Source: Oceanococcus atlanticus (GTDB taxonomy: Bacteria; Pseudomonadota; Gammaproteobacteria; Nevskiales; Oceanococcaceae). From it: DNA of 64,000 nt. Position numbers and translations under genes: made by a program. The notes beneath the pieces were generated by a model. The model searched no databases. It was not told where the DNA came from and saw only the letters and a program-made list of their open reading frames with translations. Each line of letters starts with the position of its first letter. The stretch's first letter is position 1. Location: NCBI RefSeq assembly GCF_002088235.1, contig NZ_AQQV01000002.1, positions 558,001-622,000 on the forward strand. The letters are read 5' to 3'. Shown piece by piece: positions 51,520 through 61,300 of this stretch.

Positions 51520-52876
51520 AGTTAAAGCGAACCATCACCGCGTCGACCGCCGGCGTCAGTTCCAGGCCTGCCAAAGCACCGGGTTTGCCGCCAGGTTCAT
51601 CTGGCGTTTGCCGGTAGTACTCAAGCGCGACCCGCCAGTTGCCCCAGAGGCCTGCCGTCCGCCCGACTTCAATACCGGCGGTCAACGCTTGCATATCACC
51701 CAAACGGTAATCGGCGGAGACCTCTGCGGGCAGCGGCTGACCATCGATCAGGAAACCTTGATAGAAATCGGACGCGGACTGCATGTAGTAACGCAGGTGT
51801 GGCTGCAAGAACCACTCGCCCAAGCCCCAGCGATAGCGCATATCGGCGGTGTGCGAGGTCATGCCCCAATCATCGAACAGATAGCGGTACGACAGATCGA
51901 GCACGTCGTCATCGCCAATCGCCCGCTTGCCGCGGACAAAAACGCTGTGCTTAGCGCGGGAGTCCGGACGGTTTTCGTAGATCTGGCTCAGCGGCGCGCC
52001 GCTGCTGCCATCGACCACGCTGACCACCTTGAAAGGGTCCGTGAGGTAACCATCGGACAAACTCAGCGAATAATTGACCTGCAGCAAGCTGCGCCGATCA
52101 ATCACCTGAGTCACGCCGAGCAACAGATCGATGACGCTCTTGGACGCGCTGCTGTCACGCATCGCCCTCTCGGCGTCGTCTGAGCCGTCCTGCAAGGCGT
52201 AGTTGCTCTCGGCCTCATCGGCGCTGTTGCCGCGTGCGTAGCTCTGCGGCGCCAGCGCTGTGGGAATATCGCCCTCCGGAGAGACCTGATCCTGGGCATA
52301 ACCCAGCCCCAGGGTCAGCGTGGTGTTCTTTTTGTTGAAATCCCAATCCAGCACGCTACTCGCGCCCAGCGACAAATAGTCGTATTCCTTGGAGATATTC
52401 AAACCAAAACTGCCGCGCAGGTTCTGAGCCAAAGGCTGCGCCCAGCTGGAGGACAAGGCCAGGCGGGTATCCCGAAACGTGTCATCCAAGGGCACTTCAC
52501 CCGGTGCAACGGTGAACGAACCGCGCCCGGACGGTCGGGTAAAGGTCTGAAAATCCTGTGACGGCACAGCGCCGTTGGCCGACGCCCCGGTCAGCGCATC
52601 CACCACCAGTTTGGCGCTGAAAATGCGGTCATTGTTGAAATAGCGACTGGCCTGAAATACCGGTTCGATCGCGCTCACACGATCGGCTTCGCTGTAGAAC
52701 AAAATGGCACTGTTCAGCTCCCATTCGCCGGGTTGCGCAGCGGCCATCGCCGCGGGCGCCGCTATCACGCCAGCGATGGCCAATGCCGGATCCATATCCA
52801 GACTGCGTCGTTGCTCCAGCACGCGTTCCGATGCGCGGCGCAGGCGCGCCCCGATACGTCGTTGTTTCAGTTGCAT
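51503..52876 (-). CDS. DUF3570 outer-membrane protein, candidate flavinylation target
   Basis: A 457-residue protein of the DUF3570 family. After a basic leader (residues 1-28) comes a hydrophobic export region (MDPALAIAGVIAAPAAMAAA) and then alternating strands typical of a barrel, ending FNYDFKL. Near the start of the mature part is VVDALTGASANG (D93 to S99), followed by QTFTRPSGRGSF. The run D-x-x-T-G-A-S fits the acceptor motif of ApbE. I chose the ATG at 52876, which is preceded by GGAGGAGG lying inside the DUF4266 tail codons. DUF3570 proteins regularly occur with DUF4266 and ApbE, but their function has not been described to my knowledge. Confidence 0.85.
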   Translation of the reverse strand: MQLKQRRIGARLRRASERVLEQRRSLDMDPALAIAGVIAAPAAMAAAQPGEWELNSAILFYSEADRVSAIEPVFQASRYFNNDRIFSAKLVVDALTGASANGAVPSQDFQTFTRPSGRGSFTVAPGEVPLDDTFRDTRLALSSSWAQPLAQNLRGSFGLNISKEYDYLSLGASSVLDWDFNKKNTTLTLGLGYAQDQVSPEGDIPTALAPQSYARGNSADEAESNYALQDGSDDAERAMRDSSASKSVIDLLLGVTQVIDRRSLLQVNYSLSLSDGYLTDPFKVVSVVDGSSGAPLSQIYENRPDSRAKHSVFVRGKRAIGDDDVLDLSYRYLFDDWGMTSHTADMRYRWGLGEWFLQPHLRYYMQSASDFYQGFLIDGQPLPAEVSADYRLGDMQALTAGIEVGRTAGLWGNWRVALEYYRQTPDEPGGKPGALAGLELTPAVDAVMVRFNYDFKL

Positions 52877-53091
52877 CCGCAACCTCCTCCACCAAAGCCA
52901 CGCCCACCGCTAGAGGCTTCCTTGGAAAAGTAGATGTGGTCATCCAGTCCGGCGGTAACCGGGTCGTGGCCCAGACTCATCTCATCGCGGGCAAGGATGT
53001 CGCGTTGCCACGGCTGAACACCAAGACTGGCGCAGCCACTGAGGGTGCCGAGCACAACCAGCACGACGCTGCAGACGGCCAAGGCTTTCAT
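52867..53091 (-). CDS. DUF4266 lipoprotein with GGGGCGCN tail
   Basis: A 74-residue lipoprotein. The lipobox is LSGC (Cys20), followed by VQPWQRDILARDEMSLG, then DDHIYFSKEASSGGRGFGG and the C-terminal GGGGCGCN. This layout, including the PW motif, HIYFSKEAS and the CxC end, is the DUF4266 family. The mature peptide is only about 55 residues and its two terminal-region cysteines could bind a metal or a cofactor or form a disulfide. The start overlaps the tlpA stop by four bases. The end overlaps the start of DUF3570. Confidence 0.88.
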   Translation of the reverse strand: MKALAVCSVVLVVLGTLSGCASLGVQPWQRDILARDEMSLGHDPVTAGLDDHIYFSKEASSGGRGFGGGGCGCN

Positions 53092-53573
53092 CGCTGCAAA
53101 GCCTCTTCGATGGCATGTTCCAGTTCGGGGATGTCCTGGTCACGAAAGCCGCTATGCGCATACAGCACTTGCCCATCGCGTCCAATCACGAATGAGCTGG
53201 GCATACCGGCCAGGTCATAGCGTGTTGCGATTTCGCCTTCGGGATCGTGAAACACGGTCAGTGCGCTGGCATGTTTGACCAGGAAATCTTCCGCATCGTC
53301 GCGCTGTGTATCCACGCTGACCGTGATCACACGCAAACCATCACCGGCACGCGTCTGCTGCATGTGGGCCATCCAGGGAAAAGATTCATGGCAAGGCACA
53401 CACCAGGATGCCCAGAAATCCAGATACACCACCTCGCCCCGATAATCAGCCAGGTTAAAAGTCGACACGGGTCGAATCTCCGCCGAGGCATATACGGTGG
53501 GAAAATTCAGCAACGCCATCATCGCCAGAGCTCGCAACATGGTCAGCATCACCAACAAATGAGGCTTGAGCAT
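53088..53573 (-). CDS. TlpA/ResA-type thioredoxin-fold protein, exported
   Basis: A 161-residue protein with a signal or anchor sequence (about 1-30) and a thioredoxin fold. The active site is FWASWCVPCHESFPWM (C58, C61), and MPSSFVIGRDGQVLY carries the cis-Pro. Such proteins reduce disulfides in the periplasm, often for cytochrome c or metal-site assembly. It heads the DUF4266-DUF3570-ApbE-cytochrome b genes, and the CxC of DUF4266 is a possible substrate. The 46-base gap before it contains two GGTTAA copies 11 bases apart. Confidence 0.9.
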   Translation of the reverse strand: MLKPHLLVMLTMLRALAMMALLNFPTVYASAEIRPVSTFNLADYRGEVVYLDFWASWCVPCHESFPWMAHMQQTRAGDGLRVITVSVDTQRDDAEDFLVKHASALTVFHDPEGEIATRYDLAGMPSSFVIGRDGQVLYAHSGFRDQDIPELEHAIEEALQR

Positions 53574-53584
53574 GCGCGGGGACG

Positions 53585-53601
53585 GGTTAACAGTCGGTTA
53601 A
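53585..53601. promoter_or_regulatory. Direct repeat GGTTAA with 11-base period before tlpA
   Basis: GGTTAA at 53585-53590 and 53596-53601 are 11 bases apart, one helical turn, which is the spacing expected of OmpR-family binding sites. A third GTTAA lies 22 bases further on, at 53619. The gap of 46 bases lies between the histidine kinase stop and the tlpA start. A like repeat occurs before the response-regulator gene. Confidence 0.5.
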
Positions 53602-53619
53602 GCCCAGCTCAACGCCCCG

Positions 53620-54891
53620 TTAATGACTGACAGCGAACTCCACGATCACTGCAAATCCACCCTCACGCGGGCGTTCAGCGCGAATTTCCCAGTTCTGCCG
53701 GCGGCAAATTTCCGCAGCAATGTACAAGCCCAGCCCAGCGCCTTTGCTGTGACTGCCGCGCACCGACCATTCGAAAGCACGCTGCAAAACGGCCGGATCA
53801 ATACCCGGCCCCTGATCACGCACCTGCAGGCCACGTGTGCTGAGACTCACAGCAACCGCCTGACCATCACCGTGCTCACAGGCGTTACGGATGAGGTTCA
53901 CGACCAGCACCGTCCAATGTGCAGGAAGAACGTTCAACCGCAGGCTGGACGGGGCGTCCAGCTCAATCGGGACCTCTTTTTGCTGCGCATCGCGTAGATC
54001 ATCCACACACTCGCGCAACAGAACCGCGGCATCACAGTCGTCCAATTCCACGGCGTCCTGATCCCTGGCGAGCAGCATCAAGCCATCGAGAATCTCGCTC
54101 AAACGCCCGGCCTGCCTGAGCGCCCGCTGCAATGCCTGACGCGAGGCTGGATTGGGAATGTCATCCATGGCGACCAGTTCGAGCGCATTGCGCACGACGG
54201 TGAGCGGCGTGCGCAGCTCATGGCTGGCGGCGGCCGAAAAACTGCGTTCACGCGCAATCAGGGTGGTCAGACGTTCGATGTAGGCATCCAGGGCGCGGGC
54301 GATACTGGCGGCCTCGACACCGTTGTAGCGGCCGAGAAATGCTGGTGCAGCCTGCCCCGGTTCCAGGGCATCCAATTCATGCGCCATGGATTGCAGGGGC
54401 ATCGCCAATCGACGGATCAGCATGCGCCCCGCCAACGCGAGCAAGACCAGCAGCCCAAAACCGCCGCTGACCACCACAAGCTGCAAGGTCGATTCGCGGG
54501 CCTCGATGGCGCTGATATCGACCGCCACGGTCAGCACGCCCTGGGACAAATCTTCCCGCAGCACATGCAGGCGCCGGCCATCCATCTCGACACCATGCGA
54601 TATCCCGAAGGGCAGGCCACTGAGCGCTGGCGGGGCATCATCGCGCTGCCCCGCCGCAAACCATGCGAGCGTGAGCATCTGCTCCGGCAATTGAGCACCG
54701 GGATCGTCCAGCAGGCGGTTGCGGATGAGCTCGGCCTCATTGCTGACCAAGCTGTCGAGCAGATGATGTTCGAGGCGTTCGCTGGCCACAATAATGAGCG
54801 TCGCGTAAATCAGCAGGGCCAGCGACAACAGGGCCAGCAAGGTCAGTTGAATCTGCCGACCAAGGCGCAGATTGCGCCACAGCGCGATCAT
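53620..54891 (-). CDS. Sensor histidine kinase
   Basis: A 423-residue membrane histidine kinase. TM1 is about 15-37, a periplasmic domain of about 100 residues follows with no motif I recognise, TM2 is about 138-156, then HAMP, HisKA (SAAASHELRTPLTVVRNALEL, H224) and HATPase (RNACEHGDG, DQGPGIDPAVL, GAGLGLYIA). The start overlaps the response regulator stop by four bases. The 3' end is 46 bases before tlpA, so it likely controls the downstream redox genes. The sensed signal is unknown. Confidence 0.92.
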   Translation of the reverse strand: MIALWRNLRLGRQIQLTLLALLSLALLIYATLIIVASERLEHHLLDSLVSNEAELIRNRLLDDPGAQLPEQMLTLAWFAAGQRDDAPPALSGLPFGISHGVEMDGRRLHVLREDLSQGVLTVAVDISAIEARESTLQLVVVSGGFGLLVLLALAGRMLIRRLAMPLQSMAHELDALEPGQAAPAFLGRYNGVEAASIARALDAYIERLTTLIARERSFSAAASHELRTPLTVVRNALELVAMDDIPNPASRQALQRALRQAGRLSEILDGLMLLARDQDAVELDDCDAAVLLRECVDDLRDAQQKEVPIELDAPSSLRLNVLPAHWTVLVVNLIRNACEHGDGQAVAVSLSTRGLQVRDQGPGIDPAVLQRAFEWSVRGSHSKGAGLGLYIAAEICRRQNWEIRAERPREGGFAVIVEFAVSH

Positions 54892-55565
54892 GTGTCGAGG
54901 TCAGCCAGGCGATAGCCAACGCCACGGATGGTATGCAGAAGGGCCTTCTCGCCGGGGCCATCGATGGCGTGACGCAAAGCGTGGACATGAACGCGCAAGG
55001 CATCAACCTCAGGCACATCCTCACCCCACATGGCGTGTTCCAGGGCCTCGCGGCTCATCGCGCGTCCATGCGCCCGCAGCAAAATCTCGAGCAGGCGCCG
55101 CGCCATGGGCTTGAGTTGTATGCCGCGTCCACCACGCTCCAACTCAAGGGTACGCGTGTCGAATCTAAGATCAGCCACCTGCAGCACACCTTGCGGACCA
55201 CCGCGCGCCCGCTTGAACAGCGAGTGCACCCGTGCTTCAACCTCTAACAGTGAAAACGGCTTGACCAGATAGTCGTCCCCTCCAGCTCGAAAACCAGCCA
55301 GGCGGTCATCCAGCGTGTCGCGTGCGGTGAGCATCAGTATCGGCGTACCCACAGCCTCGACTTCGCGCAATTGACGGGCGAATTCCAGGCCATCCAAACC
55401 GGGCAGCATGATGTCGAGCAAGATGACATCAAATTCCAGCGTGGTGGCCAGCTGTAAGCCCGCCAAGCCATCCTCCGCGAAATCCACGGCATGCCCACGC
55501 CCCTCGAAAAAGGCCCCCAGATTAGCCGCGATATCGGCGCTATCTTCCACGATCAGTAGTCGCAT
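54888..55565 (-). CDS. OmpR-family response regulator
   Basis: A 225-residue response regulator. The receiver domain has VEDS, the phosphorylation site D51 in [11 protein letters not shown] and the conserved Lys in YLVKPF. The C-terminal winged helix (about 125-222) carries [21 protein letters not shown] and [16 protein letters not shown] chose the ATG at 55565 (MRLLIVEDS). It is transcribed with the histidine kinase and divergently from acs. A direct repeat about 25 bases upstream of the start is a candidate for autoregulation. Confidence 0.92.
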   Translation of the reverse strand: MRLLIVEDSADIAANLGAFFEGRGHAVDFAEDGLAGLQLATTLEFDVILLDIMLPGLDGLEFARQLREVEAVGTPILMLTARDTLDDRLAGFRAGGDDYLVKPFSLLEVEARVHSLFKRARGGPQGVLQVADLRFDTRTLELERGGRGIQLKPMARRLLEILLRAHGRAMSREALEHAMWGEDVPEVDALRVHVHALRHAIDGPGEKALLHTIRGVGYRLADLDT

Positions 55566-55589
55566 TCTGGCATGCTCACACAGCCCAAG

Positions 55590-55607
55590 TTTACGCAAGG
55601 TTAACGC
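55590..55607. promoter_or_regulatory. Direct repeat before the response regulator gene
   Basis: TTTACGC (55590-55596) and TTAACGC (55601-55607) are 11 bases apart. The second copy reads GGTTAACG, like the repeats before tlpA, in the same orientation. Located 25 bases before the regulator start and 80 bases before acs. OmpR-type autoregulation is inferred. Confidence 0.5.
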
Positions 55608-55686
55608 CCACCCTCGACCAATGTCGGATAGCGCGGTGTGCACGCCTCTCCTAGAGTGCGGCTACACGATTCACGGAGCGAGACCC

Positions 55687-57642
55687 ATGACCACGAATAC
55701 AGCACACCCGGTTCCTGATGATTTTGCCCAGCGCGCCTGGACGGATGCTGATGGCTATGAAGCGCTTTATGCCCAGTCGATCGAGGACCCGCAAAGCTTC
55801 TGGGCTGAACAAGGCAAGCGCCTGGACTGGATACGCCCTTACAGCAAGGTCAAAAACACCTGCTTCGACAAGGGTGCGGTCTCCATACGCTGGTACGAAG
55901 ACGGCCAGCTCAACGTCGCCGCAAACTGTCTGGATCGTCATCTCGAAACACGTGCAGAGCAGACCGCCATCATCTGGGAGGGGGACGATCCGGAGAAAAG
56001 CACCCACATCAGTTACCGCGAGCTGCACGCTCAGGTCTGCCGCCTGGCCAACGGACTCAAAGCCCGCGGCATCCGTAAGGGCGACATCGTCACCATTTAC
56101 ATGCCCATGATCCCCGAAGCCACGGTGGCCATGCTGGCCTGCGCCCGCATCGGTGCCGTGCATTCCGTGGTGTTTGGAGGGTTCTCACCCGATGCACTGG
56201 CGAACCGTATTGAAGACGGTCAATCCGTCGCCGTCATCACCGCTGACGAGGGCATACGCGGTGGCAAGACCGTTCCGCTCAAGGCCAATGTCGACGCAGC
56301 CCTGAACCTAGACGGCACGGGCAGCATTCACAGTGTGATCGTAGTCCGCAACACCGGCGCAGATATCGACTGGGCAGACAACCGGGACATCGACTACGAC
56401 AAGCTGACCGCCGCGCAAAGCAGCGACTGCCCGGCCGAACCCATGAACGCCGAAGATCCGCTGTTCGTGCTCTACACCTCCGGCTCAACCGGCAAGCCCA
56501 AAGGTGTGCTGCACACCTCGGGTGGCTATCTGGTCTACGCGGCCATGACACACCAGCATGTCTTCGACTACCACGACGGCGACATCTACTGGTGCACCGC
56601 GGACGTCGGCTGGGTCACCGGCCACAGCTATATCGTCTACGGCCCGCTGGCCAACGGCGCCACCACTTTGATGTTTGAAGGCGTGCCCACCTACCCGGAT
56701 GCCAGTCGGTTCTGGCAGGTGGTGGACAAGCACCAGGTCAATATCTGTTACACCGCGCCCACCGCCATTCGTGCACTCATGCGTGAAGGCGATGACCCGG
56801 TCAAACGCACCGACCGTTCAAGCTTGCGCCTGCTGGGCAGTGTTGGCGAACCCATCAACCCTGAAGCGTGGAACTGGTACCACACGGTGGTCGGTGACAG
56901 CCGCTGCCCGATCGTCGATACCTGGTGGCAAACCGAGACCGGCGGCATTCTGATCACGCCGCTGCCAGGTGCCACGGCGCTCAAGCCGGGCTCGGCAACC
57001 CGGCCATTTTTCGGCGTACAACCCGCTCTGGTCGACAATGACGGCCAGATCCTGGACGGTGCAGCCGAGGGCAATCTGGTCCTGCTTGATTCCTGGCCAG
57101 GACAGATGCGAACGGTCTACGGAGACCATGAGCGTTTCGAGCAGACCTATTTCTCGACTTACGACGGCATGTACTTCAGCGGCGACGGTGCACGCCGAGA
57201 CGAGGATGGCTACTACTGGATCACCGGGCGTGTGGACGATGTGCTAAACGTGTCCGGGCACCGCTTGGGCACAGCCGAGATCGAATCGGCCCTGGTCGCC
57301 CATAGCAAGGTGGCCGAGGCTGCAGTGGTCGGCTGTCCGCACGACATCAAAGGCCAGGGCATCCATGTGTATGTGACCCTGAATGTCGGCGAGCAACCCA
57401 GCGAAGCGCTGCGCGCGGAACTGCGCCAATGGGTGCGCGACGAAATCGGCGCCATCGCCTGCCCCGATATCATCCAGTGGGCGCCCGGACTTCCCAAAAC
57501 CCGCTCAGGCAAGATCATGCGCCGCATTTTGCGCAAGATCGCCGAAGGCGAATACGCCGCCTTGGGCGACACCTCCACCTTGGCGGATCCGGGTGTAGTC
57601 GATAATCTGATCTCAGAGCACAAGAACGTGATGGCTGCATGA
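55687..57642 (+). CDS. acs: Acetyl-CoA synthetase
   Basis: A 651-residue AMP-forming acetyl-CoA synthetase of standard length, converting acetate, ATP and CoA to acetyl-CoA. Motifs are [13 protein letters not shown] (ATP loop), [36 protein letters not shown], and the C-terminal acetylation-site region [14 protein letters not shown] chose the ATG at 55687 with GGAGCGAG upstream; the longer reading to 55408 is antisense to the response regulator. The stop overlaps the start of the LuxR-type regulator by four bases. The gene is probably activated by CrbS/CrbR. Confidence 0.97.
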   Translation: MTTNTAHPVPDDFAQRAWTDADGYEALYAQSIEDPQSFWAEQGKRLDWIRPYSKVKNTCFDKGAVSIRWYEDGQLNVAANCLDRHLETRAEQTAIIWEGDDPEKSTHISYRELHAQVCRLANGLKARGIRKGDIVTIYMPMIPEATVAMLACARIGAVHSVVFGGFSPDALANRIEDGQSVAVITADEGIRGGKTVPLKANVDAALNLDGTGSIHSVIVVRNTGADIDWADNRDIDYDKLTAAQSSDCPAEPMNAEDPLFVLYTSGSTGKPKGVLHTSGGYLVYAAMTHQHVFDYHDGDIYWCTADVGWVTGHSYIVYGPLANGATTLMFEGVPTYPDASRFWQVVDKHQVNICYTAPTAIRALMREGDDPVKRTDRSSLRLLGSVGEPINPEAWNWYHTVVGDSRCPIVDTWWQTETGGILITPLPGATALKPGSATRPFFGVQPALVDNDGQILDGAAEGNLVLLDSWPGQMRTVYGDHERFEQTYFSTYDGMYFSGDGARRDEDGYYWITGRVDDVLNVSGHRLGTAEIESALVAHSKVAEAAVVGCPHDIKGQGIHVYVTLNVGEQPSEALRAELRQWVRDEIGAIACPDIIQWAPGLPKTRSGKIMRRILRKIAEGEYAALGDTSTLADPGVVDNLISEHKNVMAA

Positions 57643-58301
57643 GTGAGACCACCGTCCTGATTGCGGATGATCATCCGCTGTTTCGCGCCGCGCTGACCCA
57701 GGCGGTAGAGCAGAATTTGGACGGGGTTCGCATTCACCAGGCTGAGAACATGGGCCAGCTGGAGACGCTGGCCGCCGAGCAGCAGGACGCCGATCTGGTC
57801 CTTCTGGATCTGAAAATGCCGGGTGCCAGAGGTTTCTCCTCACTGGTGCATTTACGTAGCCATCATCCGGCGATTCCTGTCATCGTAATCTCCGCCGCCG
57901 ATGACACTGCAGTGATTCGCCGCGCCATGAGCTTTGGCGCGGCCGGTTTTCTGTCCAAGTCTGCACCACTGGACGCCATTGGACAGGCGATCCGCAACGT
58001 GCTGGCCGGCGACACCGTGTTTCCGGACAACACCGAGGAAAATCAGGACGACAACGCACTGGCGGCCAAGCTGGAAAGCCTCACACCGCAGCAATTTCGG
58101 GTCTTGATGATGCTCGCCGACGGCTTGCTCAACAAGCAGATCGCCTACGAACTGAAGGTTTCCGAAGCCACGGTCAAAGCTCATATGACAGCGATCATGC
58201 GCAAGCTGGGCATCTTCAGTCGAACCCAAGCTGCACTGATCGCGCAGCAACTTGATGTCGACGACGCGGCCCTTAATCCAGCAGATTCAGACCAGTCTTA
58301 A
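57639..58301 (+). CDS. crbR: LuxR-family response regulator, CrbR/ErdR type
   Basis: A 220-residue NarL/LuxR-type response regulator. The receiver has [12 protein letters not shown] and D57 in [11 protein letters not shown]; the HTH is [20 protein letters not shown] with [16 protein letters not shown]. The start overlaps the acs stop by four bases, so it is coexpressed with its likely target. The convergent gene at 58287-61649 encodes the partner kinase, and the two genes overlap by 15 bases at their 3' ends. In Vibrio and Pseudomonas this pair (CrbS/CrbR, MxtR/ErdR) turns on acs and acetate uptake. Confidence 0.9.
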   Translation: MSETTVLIADDHPLFRAALTQAVEQNLDGVRIHQAENMGQLETLAAEQQDADLVLLDLKMPGARGFSSLVHLRSHHPAIPVIVISAADDTAVIRRAMSFGAAGFLSKSAPLDAIGQAIRNVLAGDTVFPDNTEENQDDNALAAKLESLTPQQFRVLMMLADGLLNKQIAYELKVSEATVKAHMTAIMRKLGIFSRTQAALIAQQLDVDDAALNPADSDQS

Positions 58302-61300
58302 GCGTGAAATCAGGGCCCGCAGGGCCGCCGGTTTCAAAGGCTTCTTAAGCACCGGGCAGTCCAGTTCAGCCGCCGCTGCATCGGCATCTCCGCTGTGATC
58401 GGCGGTGACCAGAATCGCTGGCAACGGGGCCATGCGTTCGGCGTTGATGCGGCGAATGACGGTGCTGCCGAGCAGGTCGTCATCCAGATGAAAATCCATG
58501 ATCACCAATTGAGCACGCTGCGCCTGAGCCAAGGCCTGCGAGACATCCGACGCAATCAGCACCTCACAGCCCCACTGGCTGAGCAAGGCTTCGGTTGCCT
58601 TAAGTACACCGGGATCATTTTCCACAACCAGCACACGCAAACCTGAAAAATTACGCCGCCCTGCCAATTTGGCCGCGACCGGCGCACGTGGCTGGCCTGG
58701 CTGGGCACGTGTCAGGCTGATACAGAATGCACTGCCGCGGCCAGGCACGGAGCGCAAAGACAAGCGGTGCTCCAGCAGCCGGGCAATGCGCTGACAGATC
58801 GCCAAACCCAGGCCGAAGCCGTGATTCTCGGCACGCCCCAGCCGCTGAAATTCACCGAATATGCGCTCGTGGTCCTTGCTGTCGATACCCGGACCGGTAT
58901 CCAGCACCTCAATACGTACCTCATCGCCGCCCAGCCGGCGCACCCCAAGCACAACCCGACCAGCGCGTGTGTAGCGCATGGCGTTGCTCATGAAGTTCTG
59001 CAACACCCGCTTGAGCAAAGCCGGATCAGAGCGAACCCAGATGCGGGTGGGCTGCACTCGCAACTCAATGCCTTTGCGCTGCATTTGCAGGCTGAACTCG
59101 GTGGCCAGCGCATTGAACACATCCGCGAGTGGCAAATTTTCCGGGTGGGTATCAAGCACACCGGCATCCAGTTTGGAAATATCCAGCAAACTGCCAAGCA
59201 GTGCTTCCATCGACTCCAGCGACTGTTCGATGCCGGTCACCAGCTCACCGACATTGGCGCCGTCCCCGCGGGTTGAGGCCGCCGTAGCAAACAGACGCGC
59301 CGCGTTGAGTGGCTGCATCAAGTCATGACTGGCCGCGGCCAGAAAACGCGTTTTGGACAAATTGGCCCGCTCGGCCTCGGCTTGAGCGGCTTGCAATTCA
59401 CGGGTGCGCTGGGCGACACGACGCTCCAGCACAACATTGGCCCGCTTAAGATCGGTGATGTCGGCAAAGCTGGTCACGAAGCCGCCGCCAGGCATCGGCT
59501 GGCCCTGCACATCAAGCACCCGGCCATCGGGTAAAACCCGCTCGCTGCGATGCGCTGATTGCTGACGCAGATGCTCCAGCCGACGCGCCACCTGCTGATC
59601 TGCATCGCCCTCGCCCAGCAGGCCACGCTGGGCGTTGAAACGCAGAATACTTTCGATCGGCTCACCAATTTTGAGCAAGGAATCCGGCAGGGCAAACAGT
59701 TGCTGGTAACCACGGTTCCAGGCCACCAATCGTTGATTGGCATCGACCACACTGACCGCCTGCGTAAGATTGTCCAAGGCCGACTGCAACAGCTCGCGAT
59801 TGAACTGCAACAGGCGCGAGGTCTGATCCAGTACCTGAGCCAGTTCGCTGACCGGCGCGGTGCGCGCGCCCAGCATGGCATCCATCAACGCGGTTGCCGT
59901 GGCCCCGCCCATGGCTCCGGCCAGCAAACGCTCGACATGCTCGGCCAGTGCGTCCGGGGCATGCGCCGCGTGGCGATCAATAACGTGGTCGCTGTTGCGT
60001 TCAAAATCTGCGATCAGAGCATTGGCACGCTCGGCTCCGTAAAACCGTTCGAGCAGGAGAATCAGATCGGCAACCGACGCACTGCGGGTCCGGCGATGGG
60101 CGGTGGCACTGATAAAGCGGGCGGCATCCAGACGCTCCTGCAGCGGCGTTTCAGTGAACAGCGAAAACACGATATAGACCGCCAGATTGGCGCTCAGACT
60201 GATCACTGCGGCGTGCACAACAGGATCAAGACCAACCAGCCCGAACAGCGCCTGAGGCGCCAGGGCGGTCAGTCCCAGTGGACCGTTGTCGATCCATCCT
60301 GCACCGAAGCTCATTGCGGGTAACAACAAGGTATAAACCCACAACGCACTGCCCACGATCATGCCCCAGAAGGCTCCGGCACGATTGGCCCGACTCCAGT
60401 ACATTGCACCCAGCAAGGAAGGCGCCAGCTGCGCGATCCCAACGAAAGCAATCAGACCGATGGCCGCCAGGGATGAAGCCTGTGCTAGAAAACGGTAGAC
60501 CACGTAAGCCAGCGTAAGGACCAGCACGATCGACAAACGCCGGGTCAGTTTCAGCACCCTGCCCAGATCATCGCGCTCGCTCAAGCGCCCGCTGCGCAAC
60601 AAGGCCGGCATCACCACCTCATTGCTGACCATGATGCTCAACGCAATCGATGACACCACGATCATCGCAGTGGCGGCGGAAAAGCCGCCCAGGTAGGCCA
60701 AAACCGCCAAACCATCGCTGTCTAACCACAAAGGCAACCGTAGCACGTAGGTGTCGGCGTTGACGTCGGCCGGCAACACCGCCAGACCAAGTTGCGACAG
60801 CGGCAACACCAGCACACTTATCAGCAGCAGGTAGAGGGGGAAGTACCAGCGTGCCCGATCCAGATCACGGGTATCGGTGTTTTCCACCACGGTGATGTGG
60901 AACTGGCGAGGTAAGCAGAAAATGGCCAGCGCTGCGAGCACAGTCTGGACCCAGAATGTGGCCAGATCAGGTGGATCATCCTGCAGCCTTTGCAGAGCCG
61001 GGCGCACACTCAACTCGGGCGCATGAGCGACCGCAATGGCACAGATCAGCACCAGCACCAAAAGCTTGAACACCGACTCGAACGCGATGGCCAAGGTCAG
61101 CCCGCGATGACTTTCGCTAGCGCTGATATGGCGTGTTCCGAACAGTATGGCAAAACCGCCCAAGCCTATTGCAGTCAGCAGCGCGATGTCCCAGCCCAAT
61201 GCGCTCTGTGGCTCAACCAGAACAAGAAAGGTCTCGTTGATGGCCTTGAGCTGCAAAGCGATATAGGGCAACACCGCGAGCACCGAAATCAGGGTTATCA

